NCBI GenBank assembly: GCA_036362985.1
Contig: JAYGXS010000001.1
Coordinates: 36,804,142-36,868,141, forward strand
Origin: Ligula intestinalis
Lineage: Eukaryota > Platyhelminthes > Cestoda > Diphyllobothriidea > Diphyllobothriidae
DNA: 64,000 nt
Direction of reading: 5' to 3'
The notes under the pieces are model-generated. The model made no database searches. It worked only from the letters and a program-made list of their open reading frames with translations, and had not been told where the DNA came from. Positions 24,660 through 34,050 of the stretch are shown here, piece by piece (positions within the stretch are counted from its first letter, which is position 1; each line of letters starts with the position of its first letter). A program made the translations under genes and the position numbers.

Positions 24660-24715
24660 GTTTTATTTGCCTGACGTTTCGGATTCCGTCGGGAATCCTT
24701 ACACATAGGTAATCG
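24660..24715 (-). ncRNA. Degenerate hammerhead motif (Penelope type)
   Basis: Second unit of the tandem pair: GGATTCC/GGAATCC stem II, GAAAC, GTC and AGGC all intact. CTGATGA has been replaced by a TGTGTAA-like sequence, so cleavage is not expected. Confidence 0.5.
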
Positions 24716-24745
24716 TAAACAGGTCTGAGACATGCGTAGGGATCT

Positions 24746-26030
24746 AGGCATAACCACGGCTTGGACCGCTGCATAACGGCAGTAAAATGAGACCCCTAAA
24801 AGTGAAATTGGCACGTAGTAGCCACGTGCAAATAAGCGGGTGAACGTGATAGAAGTGCCTGGACACCGGTTTTCACCGCCTTATAATACCGCGTCACCGT
24901 TCAGTTTTTGCACGCAAAAAGGTCAGACTGTGTAACTTGGTGGTAAAACCCCGGTGGCACAAATGGCAGCCAGCCCACATCAATCGGTCACATCAGTCTT
25001 CTGAATGCCTTCTATACTAACAGCAACGTTAAGGTGAAATGTGCTGGGCAATACATTTTTGAAAGTTCGACGCACTTTTGCAAGTACAAATTGCAACAGT
25101 GTTCAGTAATGTAGTTTACTAACTTTCTGTTTTATTGAAGCAATTCGACAAAAACAGACGTAGAAGGCGGACTCTCAGTCACTATCTGTGGAATTTGCTG
25201 TCCACCCGATTTGCATCCGTTCTCTGAACTCCTCGCCTTGCTGCTGACAAATAACGCTCTGGGCTGTTCGAAATCTATGAGGTCACATTACGTCTTGTGC
25301 TATGAAGTATTTTTTTATCGGGTTTATTTACTTACACTCTTTCTGAGTCCGAATGGCCATTTATTTTGCTTCCTACACCTTGCATTAGGTAATTACTACC
25401 TGAGTGAGTCAACAGATTGCATGGGTTTTGCCTTGCATGAATGCAAGCAATGTGCTATTGACTCAAATTTTATCACTGTTAAATGAATTTTTAACAATAT
25501 TATTCTCAATAGTAAATAGCGTTTAATCTGAAATTTGGCGAAAATTCGATACTATGGATGATGCAGTTGACCATTTATTGGAACTGTTTCATTAACCGGT
25601 AACATGCTAACGTGCTAAATATCCGACAAGTTAAACCAAGCGAATAAGCATTCGGATATGGCGGATAAGGCAATATGTCCCGTCCTCAATGTAAATAATT
25701 CGGAGCTTAAACGTACGACAGTTCTTTCGTTACAGAAAACATTGACCGCTAGTGGCGAAAAAGTTTAAGATCAGAGACGTATACAGAACCCGGTCGGTAA
25801 GAATGGCTTACAAGGTTCCCTGAAAACGACATGGAAAAAGGTTCAACCTGTTCATGTAATAAATATGGCTTTGATCAAAAATGAAAAGTTTATATTCCCG
25901 TGTCGTAAACCTAAAAATACCTAAACCATAACTCATCTGGACACCAGCCTCGTCTTAAACCCTATACCTAACCTTAACAACAACTGTCACATACTCAAAC
26001 CCCTACGCTAGCCACAACTGTAAAGATAAC
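24746..26030. other. No gene recognised
   Basis: The frame 25211-25486 is hydrophobic and Cys-containing but has no recognisable family, acceptor or poly(A) signal. Confidence 0.35.
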
Positions 26031-26184
26031 CATAATTATTTGTTTGTGCACCGATCTGTTCCTCAGGACGTGCCCATCCTGGGATAAGGCTATTGCGATT
26101 TGGATCAACCGATTGTGTTCCGCAAAGCTACTAATAATTTATATGTTACTAGCCAACTGTCAGTAGCACATCCTTTTTATGTTT

Positions 26185-26400
26185 TTATAGGAGTATTCTG
26201 GCATAGACATTTGCATACCATGAGATAGCTATTTCGGGCTATTGGCCTTCATTAGCCACGGGCAGTCAACTATAGTGTGGTACCTGAAAGTGCCGCCACA
26301 CCCAAGTTTTGAACTCGCGCCTCGCCGGTCAGGGGCAGACGTCCTAACCATTGAGCCATCGAGCTCGATATCTAGCCGGTTGTAGATCGGGGGTATATAT
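26185..26400 (-). mobile_element. tRNA-derived SINE with hammerhead, family 1, copy 1
   Basis: Minus strand: tRNA-like head GATGGCTCAATGGTTAGGA (A box) and GCGAGTTCAAAACTTGGG (decayed B box). These are followed ~60 bases later by a hammerhead and a tail ending in TCTATGCCAGAATACTCC. Pol III promoter plus ribozyme is the architecture known for schistosome Sm-alpha retroposons; membership of that group is inference. Confidence 0.72.
26218..26261 (-). ncRNA. Hammerhead ribozyme motif in SINE copy 1 (44 nt)
   Basis: Minus strand: stem I 5' strand CCGTGG, core CTAATGA (invariant G changed to A), stem II with GGCC/GCCC arms around AATA, GAAA, stem III ATAGCTAT, triplet ATC, stem I 3' strand TCATGG. 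The core change predicts loss of activity in this copy. Confidence 0.6.
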
Positions 26401-26424
26401 TTTGTTTGTGCATCGAGTTGGCTT

Positions 26425-26520
26425 CCTGTTGGCTGCCCATGGCTGATAAGGGCCAATATCCCGAAATAACTATCTCAAGGTACGCCAAATTTCTATGCCG
26501 GAATACTCCTATAAAAACAT
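26425..26520 (+). mobile_element. tRNA-derived SINE family 1, copy 2 (3' part)
   Basis: Contains only the hammerhead and the tail (TCTATGCCGGAATACTCC). The tRNA-like head is absent. It lies head-to-head with copy 1. Confidence 0.65.
26437..26480 (+). ncRNA. Hammerhead ribozyme motif in SINE copy 2
   Basis: Stem I 5' CCATGG, core CTGATAA (one change), stem II GGGC-CAATA-TCCC, GAAA, ATAACTAT, ATC, TCAAGG. It has the consensus stem I 5' strand, but the core and stem II each carry a substitution. Confidence 0.58.
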
Positions 26521-26674
26521 TAAAAATATGTGTTACTTACAGTTGGCTAGTAACATATCAATTATTAGTAGCTTTGCGAAACACAATCAGTTGATCCGAC
26601 TCGCACAAGCATTATCCCAGGATCGGCATATCCTGAGGAACAGATCGGTGCACAAACAAATAAGATATACCCCT

Positions 26675-26885
26675 GATCTACAACCGGTCAGACATCGAGC
26701 TCGATGGCTCAATGGGTAGGAGGTCTGCCCCTGACCGGCGAGGCGCGAGTTCGAAACTCGGGTGTGGCGGCCAATTCAGCTGCCACGCTAGAGTTGGCTG
26801 CCCGTAGCTGATGAGGGCCACAAGCCCGAAATAGCTATCTCATGGTATGCCAAATTTCTATACCGGAATACTCCTATATAACAAT
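26675..26885 (+). mobile_element. tRNA-derived SINE with hammerhead, family 1, copy 3 (best)
   Basis: Head GATGGCTCAATGGGTAGGAG (A box) and GCGAGTTCGAAACTCG (a very good B box / T arm with a self-complementary stem). The acceptor ends do not pair, so it is not a functional tRNA. A hammerhead follows at 26812-26855, then the tail TCTATACCGGAATACTCC and a short A-rich end. Transcription by RNA polymerase III would place the ribozyme inside the transcript. Confidence 0.78.
26812..26855 (+). ncRNA. Hammerhead ribozyme, SINE family 1, intact core
   Basis: CTGATGA at 26818-26824, stem II GGGC-CACAA-GCCC (26825-26837, 4 perfect pairs), GAAA 26838-26841, and stem III ATAGCTAT (2-3 pairs) giving U at 26848 and C at 26849 as the cleavage base. 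Stem I is CCGTAG with TCATGG, which has one A-C mismatch and two G-U pairs. With the consensus CCATGG seen in copy 2 it would be six pairs. All invariant core bases are present. Confidence 0.75.
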
Positions 26886-27194
26886 AATTCTTATTTAAAT
26901 CCCAGATTTCCCGGAATGTAGCCGAAAGTTACCCGCATTTCTGGCGGCTTCTGTTCTCATGCCTGCTAGGACGGCCCAGCACGCGAGGCGTCAGTCTGGT
27001 CGGCCTGAGGGAAGGGAACAAAGGAAACCCACAGGCCAGTGGGTGCATGCCAAGACGCGCGACTTTCAAGGGCTGAATTACGAGGACGCAAGGACAGTCA
27101 CCGGATGGGGTCTGCCATCCGTGGGGTCACGCCGAGCAAGAGGCCACGAAAGGACGCATGCACATGAGAGCCAAACTATATGTTTTATTTATTT
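26886..27194. other. No gene recognised
   Basis: The frame 26959-27255 is Arg/Gly-rich without a motif. Confidence 0.35.
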
Positions 27195-27475
27195 ATCGGC
27201 ATACCGTGATGGCCCTGTGGAATACGATGTAGTTCGGCCGGATAATAGAAGATAGAACTTATCCCAACAGTTATAAGCTAGTAAGTAATATAAGGCTTGG
27301 AAAGGCAGATTGTTACGGATAATTAAGTAAATTGTAGATCGAGTAGAATGTGAGTAATAGGTAGTTGACTCCCAGACGAGTACAGTCCAGCCATGAGCAT
27401 ACCAGAGTCCAAAGTCGCATTTCGGCGGGTGAAGTCGCCGGTTCCGGACGTCTGCAACCGACCCTAAGGTTGCCG
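27195..27475 (+). repeat. Interspersed repeat R1, probable RTE 3' region
   Basis: Matches 53815-54125 in reverse complement over ~300 bases. Shared blocks include GATAATAG(A/T), CCCAGACGAGT, TCCAGCCATGAG and GGTCTGCAAC-like ends. Its 27340-27420 part also resembles 51885-51965, just after the RTE coding remains, which suggests it belongs to an RTE 3' end. Confidence 0.6.
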
Positions 27476-28739
27476 GCTCTGGGTGTGTCTGAGCGTAAGC
27501 GGCCACCACTCTAAGGTCCTTTGTGAACTGGCCTTGGTAACTGGTTCACCAGTTAGGCCAGACGCGTCCGTGACCTTGATCGGAGGTAGACATGAGAGCC
27601 AAACATGCGGGACATGCTCCAGTCGAGTGCAAGCAAAGCATGGCATAGAATATGAGGTCACTACAACCTCATCAGCGATGGCATCAGCCGAACGTGGTGG
27701 CCATAGTCCAAATGGCCCGTAAACGATCTCCCTTGGTTCGACCCGCAGCGGACTGTCAACGATCTCGGTGATAATTACTGTTTTTGCAAATTTGTCGCCC
27801 GACTCTTCAATCGGCAAGAGAATATCTGGCCGCACCTTCTGCACTTTGGTGGTGCTCCCGGTGAACTCTGTGATGCCTCATCCCCCTCCTCCTCCCCCCC
27901 CCCGTTTGACCCTCCTCCCAAGAGCAAGTTTTTTCTAATAAAAAATTCCAAGGAGTTTTTTTCATTGACTGCTTTTTTTTCACTTCTGTTCCACCTCATT
28001 GGCTCATGTCAATTGGCCTCGCAAAAAAACTGAGATATTCTTTTTCTGATACCACAACACAAATGTACAAATAGAGAATTCAAAGTTCACCCACCTGCCA
28101 CGGCTCTGCGGCTCATTTGTTTCTTTCTCGTAAAGCTCCTCTTGATGACACCGGAATAATGCTCTGCTGTTTGGCGGAAACATTAGCCGCGTTTGATTGG
28201 GTACCCCCTCTACAACGTGCGTCTAACTTCGACGATCGCATCGGTTGGACACGCATAAAGCCACCATTTCTGACGAGTGGAAATAGTTTAAAGACATATT
28301 ATATTCAGTATTTTGAAAAACATTCCAAAAGTACTATAATAAGGGATACCCCAATATCTTTGCCATTTTCTTCCTTCTCCTCTACTTACTTATCAGTGCC
28401 TTTCGATCGGCCCTTCATACAATACGCGAGTATGCAATCCTCAAGGGTTAGCGCGAAATCATTACTTGTCTAAAATATCTTTCAGGCCTCTATGATTCCG
28501 TTTTTGGACTATCTTGTCGAGTTGTTAGTTTGTCTATGAGCATTATCGCACGTGGAATGTCAAGCCATCATTGTATCAATTGCGACCCCGCTTGTTGATC
28601 ACGAGAAATATTAATTGTAGTACGCATATGTTTCCACGACAATTGCGTATTATAGATTGTGCAGTCCTTGTGCACCCACTACCCTTACCTGCGGGTGATG
28701 GGTACAAATGCGAATCCGAAAGTCAAATTATTGCTTCCC
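27476..28739. other. No gene recognised
   Basis: Includes a C-rich run near 27885-27903. The frame 28117-28473 (118 codons) has no recognisable motif, acceptor or conserved context. Confidence 0.35.
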
Positions 28740-28915
28740 GGGTACGAATTTAAAGCAAGCGTATACAGTAGGATTTATTTGTACAAACAATTTTAGAGGC
28801 AGCTTTCTAACTGCTGCCTGTCTTTGCATGAGATAGATAACGAATGCAGTACACGATAGTTTTAATTTGAACATAATAAATATATAACAGAAAGGTCATT
28901 GTTCATCGCGGCAAA

Positions 28916-30498
28916 TAGTCAAATAATAACATTGCCTTTAAATTTTACATTTCTGCGAATCCTGCGAACAAATTTCAAGACAAAATTTAACAGAGTAGTT
29001 AAGCTTATATCTGGACAGGTTATTTTGATCAACTGATTGGATTTAATAATAAGAAGAGCTTTGGTTTGAAGAAATGTCCTCTTATTTAAAGTTATTTGGG
29101 AGAAATATGCTCTCATTTTTTGCTAAATCATGAGTATGCTATAAAGAAAGATAGGACAAAACTTTCTTCTAATATACATTAAGCGGTGGAAGAATTCCAT
29201 GATTAGTAAAAAAAGGTGGAATAATAATCCATTCGAGAACTGGAAAGGTTTGTGCGAAGTTGATCAAATGGAACTAAAGCGAAGTTTAAGGAATCGCATT
29301 TATTTTCAGAAATAAGCAGCGATAGAAGTTTGAAAAATTATATTTAGCTATTCTGTGAAGTTTTTTGGCAAAAAATAGAGCAACAAAAAGTTCTAGGTAG
29401 AACATTTTCTTTTACCGCACAACTGGTCGTGCGCGTAAACAAAGTTTCTTCATGTAACCGCGAAGACAGTCTTGAGAAAGCCTTATTGAATGTAATTCAT
29501 GTAGAAATATATTTTTTTGCAAACAATAGGTTCTGCTCAAGCGTCATTTAGAAACGGAACAGACAGAAGAAAAATTAGTATTTCAAAAAATGACCAAATA
29601 CGTGGCCTGTTTTTTTGGCATTCACACGGTCATTATGGATCTTGGAATACATCTGCTTAGGTGAAAAATAATCCGTTATAAAGAGAAAGGTATGTTCTTA
29701 CATCTCCAATCAAATGTTATCCTTTTTCTTCAGATAAGTTAAAGATATTGTCAAAAGTCCCCAATTTCCCTGTGAGATTACCTTGGAAAAAGTTATTATA
29801 CGCAGAAGTTCGTCAGCTAAATATCCAATAAAGACCCTTGTTAAAGAGGTTACCTATTATGGAAACTTTTTTTTATCAATCCGAGGAATAACAATATGCG
29901 TGGTATCGAGGAGACATGGTGTATACTCGAAAACGTCATTTGCTGTTTTGAAGCATTTCCACATTTGACCAACATGGCCATCTGCATAGGAAATAATATC
30001 CAAAAGTTCATTTTTCGGTAAATGCTGTTTAGTCATATCTTATTTTAGGTTTGAAGTAAACGTCAAACAAACAAATAGTAAACTTATCAATGAATACACG
30101 GACAACTAGCAAAATGAAGGGAGAATTTACTCAACGATATTCAATAACTACGTATATAATCATTCCCAAATACACAAAATATTTTTGACTAAAGTCAAGT
30201 TCTTTTTGTATATAGAAAGTGGTGGCTTTACGTTTTATACTCAACAATCTATTTAAATTTAGTGTTCTAATTTATAGCTATTTTTGACGTCTCCACAAGC
30301 TGGGAATTATTGAGAAAATTTTGTTATTCTTAACAAACACTTAGTACTTCTCATAGTTCTTTTAAGTACTTAATATGCCAAATGCTGCTCATTATTATTT
30401 ATAAGTTTTTTGTAACTGCGCTCCCGCTGGTATGGGAGAAATAATCAAACATTTATCAATTTAGGAATGTTGCTTGCAGCACTCGCAGAACTGTATAT
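28916..30498 (+). mobile_element. Tc1/mariner-like non-autonomous element, copy D
   Basis: Collinear with copy B from about AGTTAAGCTTATATCTGGAC (28998) to GGTATGGGAGAAATAATCAAA (30430). Tips are eroded; the right end is near GCAGAACTGTATA. Placement is fixed by interruption of the surrounding Penelope fragment. No coding capacity. Confidence 0.65.
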
Positions 30499-30604
30499 AG
30501 AGGAAGGAAAATTGGGGAAGGGAATTTTAAAAAAATCAAAGGTAGACTATATACAGGCCTGTAATTACCAGGGTAGGGGGAGATTAGCCATGTGATCTAA
30601 CTGC

Positions 30605-30751
30605 TTACGTAGGTCGAATTTCTCCAGCCAATTGCTTTTGCGTACGCCCAATGTACTTGCACTCGCAAGTGCACGTGAATTCATACAGACCATTTGGCTG
30701 GCGTGCAAGGGCAAGGCCTACTTTGTCCGGTTTACTGGAAGACTTTTAGTG
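30605..30751 (-). pseudogene. GIY-YIG endonuclease fragment of a Penelope-like element
   Basis: The minus frame reads KPDKVGLALARQPNGLYEFT, then CTCECKYIGRTQKQLAGEIR, and stops at TAA. GLYEFTC...CKYIGRT is the GIY-YIG signature (GLY and YIG), with the Cys-x-Cys-x-Cys insertion typical of Penelope endonucleases. Only ~48 codons survive, out of an endonuclease domain of roughly 100. The downstream sequence shifts frame (a WLEKFDLRKQLDH reading continues in another frame). It differs clearly from the copy at 58538-59110 (CSCGQSNYVGETGR), so two lineages are present. Non-functional. Confidence 0.65.
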
Positions 30752-30840
30752 AAACTGAGAAAGACTATTTCGGCTACACAGTACGTCCCCTCTATGGTGC
30801 AACGCAAGCAAAGCAACTTATTTTAAATATTATCACCCCT

Positions 30841-32148
30841 TAAGGGTAATAATGACATAAGACCGGGCTGTTTTTGGAACTGGCTGTTTCCAAAATTTAG
30901 ACCGTAAAGAGCTGTTGTATTTTTGAATGAAGCGTAAACTAGTCACGGTAAAGTAGGGTTGCTCTAATGCGGGAAACCTCCGCAGGTAAAGTCTCATTAG
31001 AGCAAATACTTCTCGCTCTTTGAAAGAGAGTATGTTCCAGATTTAGTTTCTATCGTACTGGCACAAAACTGGGAAAGTGTAGGTTTTGGTCCTTCCATGT
31101 GGTTTTGTGGAAAATAGTGCGCTTTATTGAATCATCATCCTATCTGAACAGGAGGACGTCTAGGAAAGACAACTTCTTGCTCTGCTCAATTTCTAGCGTG
31201 AACTTTACCTTCGCATGCAATTAATTCATAAAATTAAGAAAACCTTCAACGTTTTTTTCTTATCAACAATATTTCTGAGCTGCTTCCTGGAACGCGCCTT
31301 ATCGCTTCTATCGATGACTAGTAATTAAGGGGACGGAGCTCAAGAAGTTCAAACATATCGGCGATTATAGATGCCTAATTTTTCATGGTCATGAGAGGAA
31401 GAAGGAGAAATCGGATAACAAAGGCTACTTATGTTTCATCGCTGTAGCGTGACATGGCAGTATGCGGAAACAAAAATATAGAGCTCAGCTTAGGCCAGAG
31501 TAGCTTGAGGGCACTTGTAAACATCTTCTTCAAACCCAACGCGGGTTTTTATAACTGTATGGCTATTGCTCCTGCCCTCGCCAGTACCGGGTCGCGTAGA
31601 AACTTGGAGTGTTTCATCGCTGGCACTTTAGGGGTAACAAAAAAGGGTTAGTTGACGTCTACCCACTGGCTACAGTCGCCTGTGTAAGTCAACGTTGCTC
31701 TAGATATGAACTTTGCCATACCTTGCTTTAGCCAGGCTGGCTAGTGATCTCCTATCCATGTCAAGAGGTTTCTAGTAGTGCACCTAACCTATCCCACAGG
31801 AGCAAGTGAAGGCGTAGCTGCACACTGCCGAAGTCTGAGGGGGACTCTATCTGTGCCTTCAAGGGGCAGATGTAAAGTGCTCGAGGACTCTAGTCCTATC
31901 TAGATGGCTGAGTCCGAGCACGCAATAGCAGAGTTTCAGTGACATTTTTCACATGGGTAGCATAGCAGAACTTCCGAAATACTCTTTGGATTAAATTATT
32001 CGTTCTGCCGTTTTTCACCAAGCCAAGACATCGAAAAGGCATACTGTCACTTTTGTTGAAGTAAATGGGTCCGAACATAACAATTAGCACTGATTGGTTT
32101 CCAACAGTTGACTCAATTCTTACTGGTGTAAATCGAGAAGCAAAAAAA
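30841..32148. other. No gene recognised
   Basis: 31240-31300 resembles the boundary piece near 46850 (CTGAGCTGCTTCCTGGA). The other frames here lack motifs. Confidence 0.35.
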
Positions 32149-32666
32149 CAGTGGAAACTCAGGTGATGAATGGCCCAATCTAGGATTATTTCAGGTAACG
32201 AGCGAGCCACTAGCAGAATATCTGATTCAATTCACGAGTCTCCGCTCAGTTACCGAGTCGTCACTGCGCGTGTGTGTGTGCCTGTGTCCGCTGTTGAGTC
32301 TTGCTCCTGGAGCATGGGTTCTCGGTTGCCTGCAGCCATTCAATGAAATCACGCAAGCCGATTGGCTGCAAGCGAGGCTAGTGCCAAAACGCACGTGGCT
32401 CCAACAGTGAACCGACCATGAGCGTGAGGCAGACCAATGGGCAGTGCAGGTAACGCCAGCGCCAGTAGAAGACCCGGAGAAGTGAGTATTTGATACATTT
32501 GGCGGATAAACGTGTAGCCAATAAAAATGCAGGAAGAACGACCACCATCCTGGCAGGCGTTTCAACGTTTTTTACGTATTGTGTTTATTATACTATTAGT
32601 TTAAGTTGCTTTTTAAATTATTTAAAAAAGGAAATGGCAGTTAGGAGGCCGTCTGCTTCAAATTAC

Positions 32667-32760
32667 CTCTGGTCCAACATACCGTTCTGGAGTTAGTTTA
32701 GTACAGTCCGCGGCGCGAGGCACCGCGCACACCTTCAATTTAAATGCGCAATAACTTACA
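32667..32760 (-). repeat. Core fragment of the hAT-like MITE family
   Basis: Reverse complement matches 44225-44320 (CCTTCAATTTA, ACACACC, CGCGGCGCGA(G/A), CCGTTCTGGAGTTAG). Only the GC-rich core is present, without termini, inside the pogo-type element. Confidence 0.65.
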
Positions 32761-32849
32761 TGACGACCTAGATCTCTTTTCTTTCAGTCTTTGGAACCCC
32801 TTTACGACAAATAAAAACATTTAAACGCCCGCCAATATATTGGAAGGTC

Positions 32850-33194
32850 ATGCTTCACGTTTATTTGTTAAAATTATCCGCCAGATTTGTGCACATAAGG
32901 TCTATCGTGCAGGAGCACATCCAACTCCTGAAGGAGGTGAAACAAGAAGAGTTTAAAGAGCTGTCATCAGAGGAAGGGGACCAGGAAGGAGGGGAGGATA
33001 GCATATCTTCCAGTTATATGGGGGAAATATTGGGAATTTTTGAAAAGTCATTTTTGGAAAAGCCTCACCCTGATAGATCAGCGACTGCACGGTGTGTAAA
33101 CTTGTCAGATGCCAATGTGCTGTCTCATTTGAGGGACCTCCTCAAACAAATACAAAAGCCATTGTCAACAGATACCTTCCTTGGACAAGTATAG
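32850..33194 (+). pseudogene. Pogo/Tigger (jerky-like) transposase, C-terminal remnant
   Basis: 114-codon frame. Residues ~28-58 are acidic (KQEEFKELSSEEGDQEGGED). It then ends HPDRSATARCVNLSDANVLS, HLRDLLKQIQKPLSTDTFLG. A basic/polar stretch, a 'N-x-N-x-LSHLRDLLK' helix and a closing 'L-x-x-D-x-FL' motif is the tail layout I know from Tigger/jerky-family DDE transposases. The pogo-type termini around it agree. The DNA-binding CENPB-type domain and the DDE core are missing, so it is a fragment. An alternative is an exon of a host gene: a GTATAG donor-like site overlaps the stop. Confidence 0.5.
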
Positions 33195-33289
33195 AATAGA
33201 CGAGCAAGCACTAGTGAACCACAAACCTGTCACAGTTGGGTAAAATTCACAGGAACAGAGAACTCACCTGACTCAGAGTTGGATTTATC

Positions 33290-33640
33290 GCAAGGTGTTA
33301 AGGCTATTCAGGTTTGATCCAAACGGCTGTGATCTTCCAGACTAGGTTTCTTAGGAGATTAAAAAAGTCTTGAGAAGGCCAGAGTAGTAGGAACTATGTA
33401 TTGTGAACACAAGAGTTAGGAGAAAGTTGCCACTCGGTCTGATATGGCGTTCGACCGTAAGGGCCATGTGACAGCGCGGCATCGTCGCGTCCGCCCCTCT
33501 CAAGACCGAAGTCCAAGTGTGTTCTAGTGGCGGTAATCCCTGGCGGCCGCCAAATGCTCGCTGTGTCTCAGCAGCCTTGATGGTGATTGGGTTGAGGGCG
33601 CGAGGTGGGCACAGGCGAAACTGGGTGTGTCAGTATATCG
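33290..33640 (+). repeat. Diverged copy of repeat R2
   Basis: Shares GAAGGCCAGAGTAGTAGGAA, TTGTGAACACA, CCAAGTG and GGCGGCCGCCA-like blocks, in order, with the direct repeats at 62386 and 62990. Confidence 0.5.
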
Positions 33641-34050
33641 CTCTAGACATTTAGCGAGAGACAGACAGGGTGACTACAGATTTGGCGTAGTGAGTTAGCA
33701 ATCATGGGTTTCAACGGTGGCGTTAACGCGCACTACAGATTCTACTTCCATATCGTAACCCCCCTCCTCCTCCTCCACAACTTTCTATCGTCCCCCTCTA
33801 GCCAGTAACGACTATATATAAGGCATATTGAGACGAAAAACACTAAAAAATATTTGCCCTAATAACATACATAAGAACCACCTTATACAATGGTATTTTT
33901 ATGTGTTTTGGAGTGAAACGGATTAATTTTGTTTATTATTTTGATGTTTTAATTTAATTTTAAATGGGGAAATCCGCTTCGCAAAAAGAGCATGCCAAAT
34001 GACGAACTCAGTGCCGGAACGGATTTGTTGTAACCTTGTGTGTGCCTGCG

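Larger units (their letters stand above)
24361..24745 (-). repeat. Tandem pair of Penelope-type terminal repeats (258-bp period)
   Basis: GATGCGATCACTGGAACAA is at 24381 and 24639, and the following ~120 bases match: TTTATTTGCCTGA(T/C)GTTTCGG, ATTCCGTCGGGAATCCTTA, AACAGGTCTGAGACATGCG. On the minus strand each unit carries the GGATTCC...GGAATCCGAAAC hairpin and (A/G)TCAGGCAAATAA of a hammerhead, but CTGATGA is changed in both. Tandem terminal repeats are normal for Penelope-like elements. The 192-codon frame 24236-24814 merely reads through them. Confidence 0.7.
26040..26675. repeat. Inverted repeat flanking SINE copies
   Basis: 26040-26180 (GTGCACCGATCTGTTCCTCA, CATCCTGGGATAA, GTTACTAGCCAACTG) is found inverted at 26520-26675 (CAGTTGGCTAGTAAC, TTATCCCAGGATCGG, GAACAGATCGGTGCAC). 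With the SINE pieces between them the whole reads as a large head-to-head duplication. Confidence 0.65.
28740..30840 (-). mobile_element. Second Penelope-like lineage, fragment split by a Tc1-like element
   Basis: 28740-28910 (ACGAATTTAAAGCAAGCGTA, ACAGTAGGATTTATT) and 30500-30840 (TAATTACCAGGGTA, ATCTAACTGCTTACGTAGGT) align as one unit with 48830-49230. The Tc1-like copy D lies between the two parts. The right part encodes a GIY-YIG fragment on the minus strand. Confidence 0.6.
32149..34050 (+). mobile_element. Decayed pogo/Tigger-type DNA transposon
   Basis: Left part 32149-32480 (CAGTGGAAACTCAGGTGATG, TTCAGGTAACGAGCGAGCCA, then a TGTGTGTG region) and right part ~33770-34050 (GGAGTGAAACGGATTAATTT, GAGCATGCCAAATGACGA) are homologous to the two halves of the 572-bp MITE at 44825. 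Between them lie ~1.3 kb containing a transposase C-terminus (32850-33194) and two other repeat pieces. The right tip is too eroded to give a duplication. I read it as the remains of the larger, coding relative of that MITE. Confidence 0.65.

Noticed and set aside
24236..24814. 192-codon minus frame with an internal repeat (RMSQTCL..LPM..KDSRRNPK)
   Set aside because: The internal repeat is just the translation of the two tandem Penelope terminal repeats, not a protein.
26690..26765. Functional tRNA gene
   Set aside because: A and B boxes are good, but acceptor ends do not pair, the anticodon stem is only ~4 bp, and the head continues into a shared SINE tail.
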